Shown here: positions 11,754 through 24,500 of the stretch, one piece after another
Position numbering within the stretch: position 1 is the stretch's first letter
How the letters are laid out: each line of letters starts with the position of its first letter
NCBI GenBank assembly: GCA_001632435.1
Contig: KV424066.1
Location: 2,198 to 66,197 of the forward strand
Reading direction: 5' to 3'
Source: Calocera cornea HHB12733
Lineage: Eukaryota > Basidiomycota > Dacrymycetes > Dacrymycetales > Dacrymycetaceae
Length of the DNA stretch: 64,000 bases
Made by a program: the position numbers and the translations under genes
The notes under the pieces: generated by a model
Told to the model about the DNA's origin: nothing
What the model saw: only the letters and a program-made list of their open reading frames with translations
Databases searched by the model: none

Positions 11754-12752
11754 TGTTATCCATGTGATTACTGGACCGCGACCGGGGACAGGATACCCGT
11801 CGCGTACTCGTACCAGTCGCGTACTCGTACCAGTGCGCGCCGCATCCGGGTCATACCCAGAAGCGCGGGATCCAGAGAGATCCAGCCAACATTTGCAAGC
11901 ACGTACGCTCTCGTCCAGAACGCTAGCCATAGGCGCTTGGTCGACCATGTTTGCTTGGGTAGTACGACCCATGCTGCGCGCGTTGGAGCTGTACGCCGCA
12001 CCCGCGGAACCGTCCACCACAGCGGTATGCTGCCCTATTCTTCGCCAAGGACTGCAACGGCAAGGTCGGCCTACCCGCACGCACGCAGAAAGACTACGAC
12101 TCGTTCCGGAGAAGGCCCAGATGCCCGTACAATACGGTACGCCCTCCTGCAGTCGCTCGGGGCAGGGGAGGGGCGAGGACGCATCCGCGTGCAACGAAGA
12201 GCGTTGAGGGGGGCGCGTGCATATGCGTATGCATTCCTTCTGGCCGCACATGGGAGCATGCTACCCACCCTCTGCGATCTTGGCCGTAACACCCGTACGC
12301 CCGATTCGTAGGAGGGTCGCCGATCCAGTGTGCACTCGCCAGTGTCCCCATCGAACAGGCGCGGTATGGGCGGGTATGCACAAGAAGGCGAAGGCGGAGT
12401 AGTGTTCGCCGCCGATCGTCGTGCCGTTGGTCTACCACGGTGGACACACTGCGAAATTACATCCATACAAACAAAGTCGACCAGGAGCGGAGGGTACAGG
12501 AATGTCGTGTAGTGAATGTATGCTACGTACTATACAGTGGGACACGTGACCCGAGACAGAGTGTTCGTGCTGCCGATGGAGTCAGTAGGTACTCTGCAGA
12601 ACCGAGATAAGAGGGCGCACATAGAAGCCAACCAGTATACCGGTGTGTACGAGCTAGTACTGAGGGGTTGATCAGCCTATGATCAACGCAGTTACACAGT
12701 AACAACGCACCTGTCAGTCATCCCGCACGAGAGCCCAGCTATCCTCACGGTC
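11754..12752. other. Non-coding or unresolved stretch inside the element
   Basis: Several frames are open only because the DNA is GC-rich, and none shows a start, splice sites and a recognisable protein. A 20-bp tandem with CGTACTCGTACCAGT lies at about 11800-11845 and belongs to the GTAC motif family. Confidence 0.4.
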
Positions 12753-13480
12753 TCAACATCCTCCTCCCCCCACCAGCTGCACGATGGACGTGACGCAGGC
12801 AAGCAGTGCCGTGCAGCACGAGCAAGTCGATCCCATCGTCTGAGAGTTGCCGGCTGCGGTGGGCGGAGTGTTCCAATTCTGAGGAGGGTAGGTCGGGTTG
12901 ATCGTCATGGCGGGAGCCGGCGCGTATTGATAGCCGTATGGGTTGGGGACGACTGGGCCGTTGGACAGGGCAGTCCATTCCCAGACGGGCACGAGTGGGA
13001 CGGTGGCGTAGGCGAGAGGAGGTGGCATGAGCGTAGCGATCGGGTATGGGTGGGCGGGGGCGTAGGCGGCCATCTGAGGTTTTGGTGGTGGTGAGCGAGC
13101 CGGTACGGACACTGCGGTACGAGTGTGGATGAGGTCGTGACGAGGCCGAGCAGCGAGGTATGGAGGGCGTAATGTCGGACGGGCGGGGGACAACTTGGGG
13201 ACCGGCTGAGTGGCGGTGGGGGCAGACCCTTGGCCGCGTTGAAGGGCATGGGCGTGACCGTGCCGTGGGTGGCGTAACGGTACCCAACGTGCCCGGCGAC
13301 CCCATCACCGACAGGTTGACCCGGCATACGAATGAGTACCGGTCTGCGATTCGTGTGGACCGCTTGATCATTCGTGTGTGCTGGGAGGGGATGGATGGCT
13401 CCGGCCGTGATACTAGGCCCCAACGAGGCATCCATCGGTAGTAGGCGGTTATGGAACGAGGGGACCGTCGGGGGAAGCAT
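12753..13480 (-). CDS. Proline-rich low-complexity protein with Cys-rich tail
   Basis: Two exons, 13480-13259 and 13205-12753, joined by a 53-bp intron, give 224 residues. All frames are open here, so the model rests on the ATG, phase and composition. The protein is rich in Pro, Ala and Tyr (PLAYATVPLVPVWEW, NPYGYQYAPAPAM) and ends GSTCSCCTALLACVTSIVQL followed by glycines, a short hydrophobic Cys-rich tail that might be membrane-embedded or lipidated. No family was recognised. It lies in the middle of the 21 kb element. Confidence 0.35.
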
Positions 13481-14173
13481 GCCGGGCGGGGTCGAGGTGA
13501 GGATAGGAGGGGGGGCAGTTGACAGTTAATGTAAAGCATATAACACGCAGTCATGGCAATGAACGGATAGAGTTAGGCTGGTTAAGTGGACCAGAACCAC
13601 AAGATGCGGTCCACAGTGTGGACCGATGTCGAGGGGGAGGGAACGGGTGATGAGGGTAGGGTTGAGTAGGAGGGAGTGAGAAAGAGGGGTGAAGGGAAAG
13701 AGGGGCGCAAGCGGTATATATCACAAAGGTGGCAGGCACGTGGTCATATGTTACGCATTTTGCCGCCGCGACGGCAGTATTCTGATTGGCCAACCTCTGC
13801 TCACAGCCACGAATGACGGTTTGGAGCTCGAAGGGTTAGCGGTTAAGTCTCTATCATCTCCTCCGCAAGTTTAAAACCCCTGTCACCCTTTTGTGTATCT
13901 ATGCTCTATCCAGATGACCACGTCCATGGGCAGGGGGGTTCACCAATGGCGGATAGTAGTGGGTGCATTAGCCCGTACGGAGGGGTACAGCGGTACCAAT
14001 GGAAGCCGCGGGAAGAACCAATGGCAGGCAGTGCAGTGGTGCGTAAACAACGCGGACGGGAAAGTATCAGAAGATGACCGAGGGCCAGGTTACGCATCCC
14101 GGCTCATAAGACTGAGGGGACCCGCGAGCCCTCCCTCTTCCGCCCAACGACAACGATCCCCATCCCCGTTGAT
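13481..14173. other. Intergenic stretch inside the element
   Basis: About 690 bp between the divergent proline-rich gene and the first DUF6532-like gene. It is a possible shared promoter. I see no other feature. Confidence 0.3.
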
Positions 14174-16215
14174 ATGACCGGGGGCACAGAAAAGAGTGAA
14201 GATCAATTGCAAGCAGCAACGATCGCTGCGACTGCCACACAGACCAATCCCCCCACCCAGTCCAACACGAACGACGCCAATCTCACCGCCCAGTCCACGA
14301 ACAAGGACGATCAATCGACGAAGGCCACTCAGAAAGGTAACGTGGGGAACGCATGAATCCCTCATCACGGCTCAAAGTCATTGTCAGGACCGGTTGTTAA
14401 GGATCAAGACAGGATGACGAGGTTGTTCTCAGCGTTCAAACAGACAGATCAGAAGGCACATAAAGGAACGAAGGTGAGCAGCAGGGACGCGTCTGTACGC
14501 GCGGGCATATGCAACTAACCTCCCCTCTCAGGATACTACGGACGACGGGGAATCTGATGGATTGAGCAAGGCTGTGAAGCGTCAAGGTCCATTGGTAAGC
14601 ACCTTGACGTGCCTATATGCGTTGGTATACGCACTTACCAGCATCTGATAGACAAGCGATGTTGGCTATGACTCCGATGACGCCGACAGTCCGGAGCCTG
14701 TGAAAGGACTGCGTACTAAGGTAAGTCAATATATGCGCTGTATCCCCGTATATATGCGACTAATCCCGTATGCAGAAGCGGATACTGTCTGAGTCTGACG
14801 AGGAGATCGAGGTGACGACCAAAAAGAGGCGAACTGAGACCACGAAGAGACAGCCTGCGCATGTACGTGTTTCAAGCATGGGGTCTTTGGGGAGGCGTCT
14901 GACGTTCTGCAACAGGGCGAGGGACTGAGGCCCGCCGGGTTGGCAATGCTTGAGGATGGGTCGTACGTGATGGTATACGACCGTACGCTACCCGCCGTCC
15001 CTATCCCTCCCATCGTCAAAAGTGAGCCTGTCGAGATCGAGATTTTGTCGAGCGGTGGAGAGGAGGCGGATGTGTTCTCGATCCCCAAGAAAACGGCACC
15101 GGCTGCCACGCCTCGTCCTAAAGCATCCTCTAGTTCAACATCGAAGACCACCGCTCCGGGTACGAGACAGACGGTCAGTACAACCAAGGACGCCCTGCCG
15201 GTGGTTACTGCGACTTCGACTGCATTGGGAGGGCGCCACACCAAGAAAGACCGCAGCGAGCCAGATGTCAGCCGTCTGGAGCAGTCCATTCTTCGTCTAG
15301 CCATTCCGTTCTGGAAGCTCCACCAGGGTACACTCCAATTGTTTCCACCGCACTCTGAAGCGGTGGAATGGGCGGAGACGGCAATGAATGCCGCTGTGGA
15401 GCAGCTTGTGAAGAGGGGAGGGACCGACGCGGCAAAGAACATCAAGAGGCTGCAAGAGAAGCGTGAGCAAGAGATTCTGAAAGAGGTAAGTAAAATGGTG
15501 CACACCCAACGGTGCCGTTGGGCTTACGGAGAATGTTCAGATCCGTAGCCATTCGGATGAACTGCTCGCCAATATCATCGACGCGGCGAAAGCCAAAGTA
15601 CCCGTATATATGCAACATCTTTTCGAAGGCAAGGCAACGACTGTGGCTTGGCGTGTTCGACGTCTGCTTCATGATCTCAACTTTATCTACGATGGCTACG
15701 ATTGGGAGGATGACCAAAGGAAGATACCGAAAGCAGCCTTCTTGAGTCCGATCATGGTTGCAGTTATGGGTGTCATATGGAAACGCCCGATGCAATTGTG
15801 CGGTGAGACGGAGGGGGCCATGTTCGACAAAATGCCTTTACATATGATCGCAGTGACGTGTTTGGGGGTGAGCAGGGCCCAACTTTATCTGTGCGTACCG
15901 AGAGATACTGACTTAATCCTGGGTAGATATGGATCTACCTGAAGAGCTGGTGGACCGGTGTCCCGACAGACGTTTCCGAAGTACTGGACGAGATCGACAT
16001 TCCCAAAGTATACGAGCGCATCGTCGACCACATCCTGAAGTATGAGAACGATACACCTGACGCGTGCGAGGCGATGCAGCGCGAGCTGACGCGCCGTGTC
16101 CGGTAAGAACTGAGACCATGCTGTAGGATGTTGTACTAACTAATGCGCGGATTCCAGTAGCCATGGGGAAGTCGTGGCGACTGCTTCCAGATCGACCTTC
16201 CTTCAGCTAGAATGA
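14174..16215 (+). CDS. DUF6532-like protein 1
   Basis: Nine exons read in phase to 532 residues: 14174-14336, 14388-14473, 14532-14594, 14652-14720, 14776-14862, 14916-15485, 15541-15867, 15927-16102, 16158-16215. The first about 150 residues are Ser/Thr/Gln-rich and charged, with a basic run (TTKKRRTETTKRQ) that looks like a nuclear signal. The C-terminal half is helical: HLFEGKATTVAWRVRRLLHD, IPKAAFLSPIMVAVMGVIW, MPLHMIAVTCLGIWIYLKSW. The layout is like the fungal DUF6532 domain, a family common in Agaricomycetes with no known function; I assign it by memory. It converges on the second DUF6532-like gene within the same large element. Confidence 0.65.
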
Positions 16216-17030
16216 AGGTGACTATGCTATGAATCAATCAACGGGACCTTAAGAGCGAACGATCTGGGATGGACGGCAGTAGCGGACTGATTCTGAAATA
16301 CTAGGAGGGTCTGGAAAGGGCAAAGAGAGGATGGCTGTATCAGGCGGAAGAAATACGGTGTCGCAGAGGATAGTACGTTTCATGTACCAAGACAACCGTC
16401 GCCTTAGGCACTGTGGCCCTAATGACTCCAAAAATGGCATTGATCGGGAGGGACTGTAAAGAGAGAGCGTTGGATGTGCCACGATTGCAAGAGGGCGTTT
16501 GGGACTCGTACAGACTAGTACGGTATGGTACCAGACTGGCAATTTGCCTGCCTGGCAAGTTTGTCCCTGCCGCTGACCCTGTACGGGACGGTACGGTACA
16601 GTACGGTACAGTACGGTACGGTGAACCGTCAAGACGAGTGAGGAGGAGGAACAGCGGGTGTACTCAGAGAAAATTGTATTAAGGACGATCAACTCTAGTG
16701 TGTAGTACCAGTAGTGCTAAGGATGTCAGTATGGGTGAAGCTAGATGATACGTAGTGAAAGGTGAAAGGGGATCGGGTTGAAGCCGAACTGGCTCGGCTC
16801 CAACCTCGCTTGAATGATTGATGGGTTGAGATAGACAGGTAACAGATTGGATGCACGAGTACTGGCGGTCAATGATCCCGCCGTACAACAATACGTTACG
16901 TAGAGATTGAGGACGCCGCCTGCGAAACCACCCCGAGACGCAGCAGCCACAATGACGGACGGTCAGGGTTGGAGCTACCATGTTTCCTGCTGAAAAGTCC
17001 ATTGGGATGAGCAGGACGGTGACATAAGGC
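16216..17030. repeat. Spacer between convergent genes with GTAC-rich tract
   Basis: No gene. The strip 16580-16622 is a dense run of GGTACGGTACAGTAC-type copies, another member of the motif found at the element ends. Confidence 0.6.
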
Positions 17031-18813
17031 TTAAGTCGAGTCATCTTCATTGTCTTCATCGTCGGACATGTGCAGGAAGAGGAGGTGGCCCTCGTCTTCC
17101 TCTCGACGCTCTGAAATGGCGGCCGCTTGCTGGGCTTCTTGTTCCTGATGGGTTTTACTGGTCAAAGTACTGGCCATCAGCAGCGTGGTCATGAGACAAA
17201 CCGGGGAAACGTACACAGCCACGGCAAGCAGGTGAGCAAGGAGCTCCTTGTACTCCTCTGTATACTTGCGCTTCAACCAATCCAGATTCCATGCCAGAGA
17301 GGCGTAGGACGGCCGGTACACGCTGGTGCTGAACTCGCTGGGTTCAAAGCGGCCGGTCTCGTACTGCTTGAGAGCAAACAGCAGCTGCGAGGTAAGAAAT
17401 GCACCATTAGACAATCACTTCGAACAATCCATAGGAACAGGTACATACTGAGACAGCCGCGGCAGCGATGACGCCGTCAGGCTCGCGCGACGGCAGAAAC
17501 AGTTCTGGGAAGACAAACCCGTCCCCTTCTTTACCCGATGCAAACCACGCTCGCACGATCACCTCTCTGATTGCAGGGTGTTGGAAGGGCAACCGGCGTT
17601 TCACCTTGCCAGAGGATGGATGGATGAAGACGTCAGCGTAGATGTAGGTATTCTCGTCCAGGAGGCGAGCGACTTCGTGTTGCCTTTGTATCGGCGTCAT
17701 ATTCAAAGCGAATAGCTCCGGGTAGCACTGTTTAACGACATTTTGGGCCACAGTCTTGATGATGGTGCGGAACCAGGGACCGTAGTGAGCAATCTGTGAA
17801 ATAGTCCCGGAGTTAGGGGTGGATGCATGCGGTTACCAGCGGATACGGGAACTTACCAGGGGTTGCGCCAAAGTCAAGTTAGTCCCTTGCAGAGTCCCGT
17901 TGATGGCCCGGAGATCTCCACGCTCGATCCTCTTTTCCCACCGAGCATGAGCCGAACGGTTCGCCAGAAGTACAGCAGTCGTCATAAAATCAGCCTTCAC
18001 GTTGTCCGCAGCATAGAGATCGATGGTAGCAAATTGGAGCCGGTAGAGGATTTTCGCTTCCTGGATAGTGTCCCGAAGTTCTTCACAGAAGTCCTTTAGC
18101 TTCAGGCTGCCGCTTTTGGGTAGGGTGGGCACCGGTGGATTGTGGATGGACAGTATATGGTTCTGAGGGTCGACCTCGAGTGCATTCTGTACCTCCACGG
18201 AAGTGCTTGTACGGGCTCTCTTCGTAGCCTTCTACAAGGCACATTGTCAGATGGAGGCTCGTACGGAGCGACATGACGCACGCGTACCTCCGTCTTGACG
18301 CGACTGTCTTCTTTAGGGGCGCGTTTCTTAGAATACGTTTTCAGGCGGCGAGTACGGGTACTAGAGCCCTGCTCGGGACGTGAGTATATGCGCATTGGTG
18401 AAGCGGGCACGGGAAATGTACCTGATACTGAACTTGGCTGTCATCGTCATCCCCTTCTTCGTTGTCCTCCGGGACAAAGTCGTCGTGTGCATTCACTGGT
18501 ACTCGCTTGGAAGGCTTTTTGGGTGGAGCAGGTTTGGAAAGAAGGGGGGGCGAGACTGTCGTCGCAGTGCTTGTCGTCGCCGTTGCGATCGTCGCCGTTG
18601 CTGTCGTCGCCGCGGGTGTCGGCGCCGCGGGTGTCGGCGCCGCGGGTGTCGTTGCTGCGGGTGTCGTCCCCGCGGGTGTCGTCGCCGCGGCTGTCTTGCG
18701 TGCAAACCAACCGCGCGGGCCAGAGGAAGCTGCCCGTATTGTTAGCAAGTACAGAACGGGACGGCTTGGTACGTACTGCGAGGAGGGTTGGGCTGTATGC
18801 TGGAAACAGTCAT
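17031..18813 (-). CDS. DUF6532-like protein 2
   Basis: Six exons (18813-18777, 18729-18422, 18368-18288, 18231-17857, 17793-17449, 17384-17031) join in phase to 499 residues. The start at 18813 is the nearest in-frame ATG. The N-terminal part is a repeat-rich Thr/Pro/Ala stretch coded by a 15-bp minisatellite, then an acidic patch and a basic stretch (RTRRLKTYSKKRAPKE). The C-terminal domain matches my memory of DUF6532: RLQFATIDLYAADNVKADFM, LPFQHPAIREVIVRAWF, FPELFLPSREPDGVIAAA and LLFALKQYETGRF. It ends in an acidic tail. Function is unknown; nuclear location is inferred from composition only. It is a diverged counterpart of DUF6532-like protein 1, tail to tail with it. Confidence 0.7.
18604..18693. 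repeat. 15-bp minisatellite in coding sequence
   Basis: About six 15-bp units of the type GTCGGCGCCGCGGGT lie within exon 2 of DUF6532-like protein 2. Because 15 is a multiple of 3, they keep frame and code a Thr-Pro-Ala-Ala repeat. Confidence 0.8.
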
Positions 18814-20023
18814 ACTGGGAGCGGCATGAGTGCCGGTACTGGTGGTGGGAGCTGGTCTCGCTTGAACATGGGCAAGGGCTGGGGGAAGTACGGGGCCGAT
18901 TGTGATGGAGTGACTGAGAAACGAGATGTTATTTGCGGGTTCCCCAAACCGCAAGGCGCCATCTGGTGTAGGCTGTTAAGAGAGCACCGGGGGTCAGGTC
19001 TGTACGTCCTGGGATCAATGGAACCGCGGGCGTACTTCGGACAGGACCGGGTAGAAGGCCCGGAATGTGGTTAGAGAGCCCTGCGGAGCATGGGACGCGA
19101 CCATGGTGAGGGGATGAGTGGGATTGGACACCGTTTCCGTGCGACGCGACCGATGTGTTCGAGCTGCTGGATAGAGAGGCGACGAGGATAGAGAAAATGC
19201 AAGGCGGACGCGCTGTCAATCCACGGCGACGTGCGGAGGGGAGCAGATGGCAGCGAGTGGATGAGCAGAAGTGGAGTGAAGCTCAACAGAGGTGGATGTA
19301 TGCAGAGGGCGAGGTGGGAGGGGGAGTGGTCGATACTGACGCGTACTGGAGGTCTGGGATGGTATGGGGCACCCGGAGTTAGAGCGGACTGGCCTGGTTC
19401 CGCTCGCGGAAGCAGGATTGGCGGCCGCACACGGAAGCGAATGGCGTCCGTATGAATGAATGGCCCCACGGTGTCTGGGGTACTGGTCACGTTTTGGGGA
19501 GCCTACCCGTGCTGTTGGACGGGGTGAGACAACCCAGTCTAAGTCTACGGAAACGGCGAATAAGCTACGATCCGACGTACCCGAATTGGACAGTAACCCG
19601 TACAACGCCGGCCAGAGACTTCAGGAGGATGAACGTGCCCAAGATGCTGTTTGGATGCCTTTTGCGAGGCGTGGGCTTGTTGATGCGGGGTCCGTAACGC
19701 CGCTGGAGGAGAGCGCGTTCACCCGTATTCTGATGTTGGTTGCGATAATGATACGGGTGAAAACTGTATACAAGTGGGAGAAGGTGCTCGTCCTGAGGCC
19801 GTCTAGAAACCCACGCATATATAACCGGCGTGGAGAAGGGGGAACAGACTGAGACTGAGCCCCTGCTTCTCTGTCCCTGTTTCTTTCCAGACGGCATAGT
19901 GGACCGGTAGTCCAGCTAGTGTAGCCTCTCGATAATGCCGCAAGCCCTCCGTAAAGGTAGTCGACTAGTCAACAAGGGGATACCATGCTGTATGCTGACG
20001 GCCTTCACGTATCAGTTTCGCGG
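18814..20023. other. Long spacer inside the element
   Basis: Open frames on both strands reflect composition and lack start/splice support. I see no supported gene between the DUF6532-like gene 2 start and the small plus-strand gene at 20024. Confidence 0.3.
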
Positions 20024-20742
20024 ATGAGCACGGGTGGCAAGCGTCCTACCAGACGCTCCTCGCTCCATACCCTGGAGCGATCAGCAGTAGACTCAGTACG
20101 TACTAGCTGTATACAGTGGGCAGGACAACTCTCTCATGGGTTGTCAGAACGGGCGGGTCAGTGGAGAGGAACCTGCGGGCGAGGCTGAATCGGGGAGATG
20201 CGGTGAAAGAGCGGAAGCCGCGCTAGTGCAGGGAAACCCTGGTACGTGGCGACTAGAGTTCTAACCGCTATCTGGACCACTGCTAAGCTTTGAATAGCTG
20301 ATTCCGACGACGGTTCCGGATCTGAGATGGAAAGATGGGTGCTTTACAACGAGCCGCGTCACTCCATGCTCGCTGTGGATTCAGTGGAAGATGAGCAGCA
20401 AGAGCACAAGGCATTCGACGGAGGGGTCGATCCTGTAGCGAGCGATACGCGAGAGAGACAAATAGAGGCAATGGCGTTCTGCTTCATGACTAGTGCCCGC
20501 TTCTTGAAACACAAGTATCGTGGTACCCGTAACGGTCAGATTGCGAGAGGGCTGTGGGAGACCTTGTCGCTGAGGGTGAATGACCAAATTGAAGCTCGCT
20601 CTGACGGGAACGCTGACGATGTTTGGATGTTTGGCAGTACGCCCCGAATAAACCGATCAAGACTTGGAAGTCTCTGTTCAAGAAGTACGAAAGCTCCGTG
20701 CGGGGACGGGCCAAGGACTTGGTGAGGAACCAACAGGGTTAG
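20024..20742 (+). CDS. Small protein with possible Rap1/Myb-like fold
   Basis: Exons 20024-20095, 20148-20241 and from 20298 join in phase (52- and 56-bp introns). After a basic start (MSTGGKRPTRRSSLHTL) and an acidic linker comes a helical region, MAFCFMTSARFLKHKYRGTR, then ARGLWETLSLRV. The expected continuation YAPNKPIKTWKSLFKKYESS, ending at 20742, is in another frame; the shift falls near 20630. Read straight, the protein ends at 20725 (197 residues). The pattern of helix, W, then TWKSLFKKY resembles fungal Rap1/Myb-type domains only loosely. It is either a gene with an unrecognised short intron or a frameshifted copy. It lies within the 21 kb element. Confidence 0.4.
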
Positions 20743-21532
20743 TCAGTGACTCCAAGAGAGCTTCGGATTCAAGGCATGGGTTACCCGTACCCGTCCGCAT
20801 GCGTACCGTACCGTAGGCCATCGGGTATTGCCAAATCAAATGGGTTCGAATGCGGTCCATGTCACTCTGTAACAGTACAATGTACAGAATTACATCTCAT
20901 AAAATCTAGTAGGGAACCGTACTCTGGCACACACACAGTGTCCATTGCATCTGGTATTAGGAAGGAGAATACATAACGTGCCACCAGCTACCGGGATTCA
21001 AGTCTCCATAAGACACAGTTTATAGTATGGAATATCGGTCCTGAGAGAGAGTCAAGCGGTACCGTTGATAATATAGGCATTAAATGGGAAAGAAAAATCT
21101 GGACTGAACAAGAGACAAATGTCAGCAGAACAAGACTGCACTGTCTCAATAGGTCCTTAAGTGAACCGACGGTTGTGTGTGTCTGTGTGGGTGTTGGGGG
21201 GAGAACAGCAGGGAATAGGCATGATGTGCATCGTGACCTGCCTTATCCGGAAGGGTCAGTTGGACAAGAGAAGACCGAGAGTACGCATGGGTACGACGTG
21301 GTATATAGTACGGGTGTGGTGGGGGTGGGGTGATATGTGTATTCCTGAGCAGGTTCGGCTCATTGCAGGGAAGACACGGAGAGTTTGTGTGGGATGCCGG
21401 GGCACTATTCGCAATTCTGAGAAGTGAGAAGAGCCACATCACATGAGAGAGGGAGGGCAGTTTCAATTATGATTATGCGTAGTGAAATGAGAGCTACACT
21501 CGAATTGAGACTGATAATGGAAGTGGGAGTAG
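20743..21532. other. Spacer with GTAC motifs
   Basis: GTAC copies cluster at 20780-20815 and occur again near 21285-21310. No gene recognised. Confidence 0.4.
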
Positions 21533-24500
21533 TTATACCATATTCATGGATAGCGTCTCACCAATACGGCCGTCACCGATGATCTGAATGAAGAGCATAG
21601 CATCGAAATCCGCAGTCCACTGAGGGCTATCTTGATAGTACCATGAGGAGGTGCCGTGCTCCAGAGGAATAAATACTTGTTTCGTACATGCATGGAACTT
21701 GCAGTGAGACAGACCGATGTCCAGTTGCATCTGGGAGTACGTGAGCCATGCGGCCCCAGTGAGAGTGAAGATAGAAGACCAGCACATACATACAGAGAGG
21801 GGGAGTTCGGAAGAAGATAAGGGACGCCTGTTGCAACACGATAGAAGGTTACCGCTCGGTACAGATGGTGTTCAGTGGCCTGGTCCGAAAACGAAGGTGG
21901 AGGGATCCAGTCCCCCGCCGAACGCAAGGCGGATGCGCGAGCAGGAATACCGGTATCTTGCAGGAAGTGAGAGAAAGCGCGATGAAGGGCGAGCTGTTTG
22001 GAGAGGGGCAGGACCTCATCGGGAACGTCAAGCCAACGGACTAGGTTGATAACATCGTCGGGAACGCGGATGCGACGATCGGGCCACATGCAACGAATGA
22101 ATGAGAGAGGATTAACCCCACCCTGGGATAAGAACTAAAGTGGATTCCAGACCCAGTTTCTGAACGAGATGGGGGGGACGCACATGATCCCGCAGAGTAT
22201 GAGGCGCAAAGGGCGCATTGACGCCGGCGGCAAAGGCGTCCAAGGCATGGGTGTCGTGTCGCTCGCCAATGAAGAGAACTCGATGTAATATAGAGGACAG
22301 CCAGGCACGGTGCAAAGCGGCAGTACGAGGCTCATCCAGATCGCCATCCTGAACAATGGACACATAGGGCCGCGGTAAGAAGAAGAAGGGAAAAAGTGGG
22401 AGAAGTCAAAAACCCTAACCTCGACATGTCCAGCACCATACACGATGGAAGCGAGGAGATGTTCCGGATGGCCGGGTTCCTGAGGCACGGGGATAGTCAG
22501 TAAGGACGTCCATGCTGGAGACAGGCGCAGGTAACGCGGGGTAACGCAGAGTAACATACCATACTCTGATACATAGGCTTAAGGCGTCCGGTAGGACCCA
22601 TACGATGGAAAAGGTCAACAAAGTGGGCGATTTCAGGGGCAAAGCATCGCAGCGCGCGTAGAGTGATAGTTTCTTCTCCACCGATCGCGACCAGTACAGT
22701 AAGCGGGGAAAATGAGGCCGGTCCAAATTGAAATAACTTCATAAAGACGACCATAAGCAACCCAAGAGCGGCGAACTCGACCTTGACGTCGTCAGACAGT
22801 GAACGAGCTTCCGGGGGGGCACTGGGACCAAGCGACTTGTTGCGTAGTGAGCTGTATTCCCCGAAGGAGAGGGGCTCGAGTAGCGTATCAAAGGTTTCAA
22901 AAGTAGCTTGGCATATCTCCAGTGTGGCGCCAGTACCAATCCCGCGGCCGCTATATTGTGGGACGGTGAATAATGTCCCATAGAAGGCAAGGAATGGGAG
23001 ACTTACGCCATGATGGGAAAATGGAGTTCCGACATCAAAACAGGGATGGAGCGCGGGATGTCGGGGATGAGACCCAGGACAGGTTTAACTGCATCAAGGA
23101 GATAATAGCGTAAAGCTTGAGCGGCTTCCTGGAGGTTGCCAGAAGGTGGGTAATAGTCCAGATCAAGGGGAGATGGTACCGGATTGACCGTGGCGACGCT
23201 GATTTTCCAATTGGATAAGATATCGACATCGGACATGGTCGTTGTGTTATTGAATACAGGAGCGGGGTCAGCCAATATGACGTGGTTGGAAGAGAGTACA
23301 GGGTGTGTGGCAGGGGGAGGAGATAGCATGCTGCTTTGGGGGTGGGTATGAGGCAATACGGTGTCCAAGGTGACAGGTGTGGCCGTCGGAGCGTGGGATG
23401 AGTAGGCTGGAAGGGGTGAGGTAGAGGGCGGTGGTGAGGGGGAGCGGAGAGGGACGTCAACGTGGGGTGTGAGAGCAAGGGATGGGACCGTCAAGGGAGT
23501 GTGGTGAGTAGAGGGCGGAAAGGGCGGGCACTGCAACGCAACGTTGAGGCTACGAGCGGGGAGGGCGGTGGCTCCCATAGGATGAGAGTGGGGGTAAGGA
23601 TCGGAAAGGAGAGGTGCGGTTGGGGGTGGCCGGGGGGAGGGAAGGGGGTGGGGCGGGGGTCTGGTAATGACGGCTGAAGGTGGGTAGGGCAGGGTAAGAA
23701 TGCTTGAAGGTGGGTAGGGCGCGGTAATAACGCTTGAAGGTGGGTGGGGTGTGGTAATGAGGACTGGAGGCGGGTAGGACACAGGGACCGTTGGGGAATG
23801 AAGGGGATGTGCATACGAACGTGATTGGGGTGGAGGGGGAGGTGGTGGGGGAGAGGGGCCAACAGCCCTGGCGTTGCTGTCGTACGAGTCCCCGACGTGG
23901 GAGGATGGTGGCAGGGGGACATCCGGAAAACGGGCTGGTAACCATCGGGAAGAGTTGAGGACAGGAGGAGACCTCGAGCGGAGAGCAAGATCAGCGGTGT
24001 CTCGAAGCTGCTGTAGATTGACGGGCTTCTGGAAGACAGACTAAGCGGGTAAAAACGGTAAGGAGTAGTGACGGACCTTGGGGGCGTGGAGACTGCATGC
24101 GGTAGTATCACTTTTGAAATATTCCATGAATGGCCAAGGATCAGGATGAAAGTACTCTGACACGTGTTCGCGACTAGTGATGGGTCCGTAGGCAGGGGCT
24201 AGAAGGGGAGACGGGTGAGGAAAATGAGGCGAGGAGGGGAAGAGTCGGCGAACCAAATTCAATCACCAAGGGCCATCCCGTGGCCTTGCGACGGCCACGA
24301 ACGTATTTCGAAAGTGACTTGAGGAGGGACCCAACCGTGATTTGGTCAAGTCCGGTTGCTGGCACCATTTGGGTACGGTCGGATAAGAGGGGGACGAGGG
24401 GAACCAGAAGAGGATAGGGAACACCATTGGAAGAAGGGGATGGGGACGGAGGGATAGTAAGATGCCGGAAAATGGTCACGAGGTTGGGGACAAGCTGAGA

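Noticed and set aside
18954..19600. Several overlapping open frames on both strands
   Set aside because: GC-rich spacer with all frames open. None joins to a neighbouring exon.
20835..20860. T-loop-like GGTTCGAATGC
   Set aside because: No matching D arm or acceptor stem upstream.
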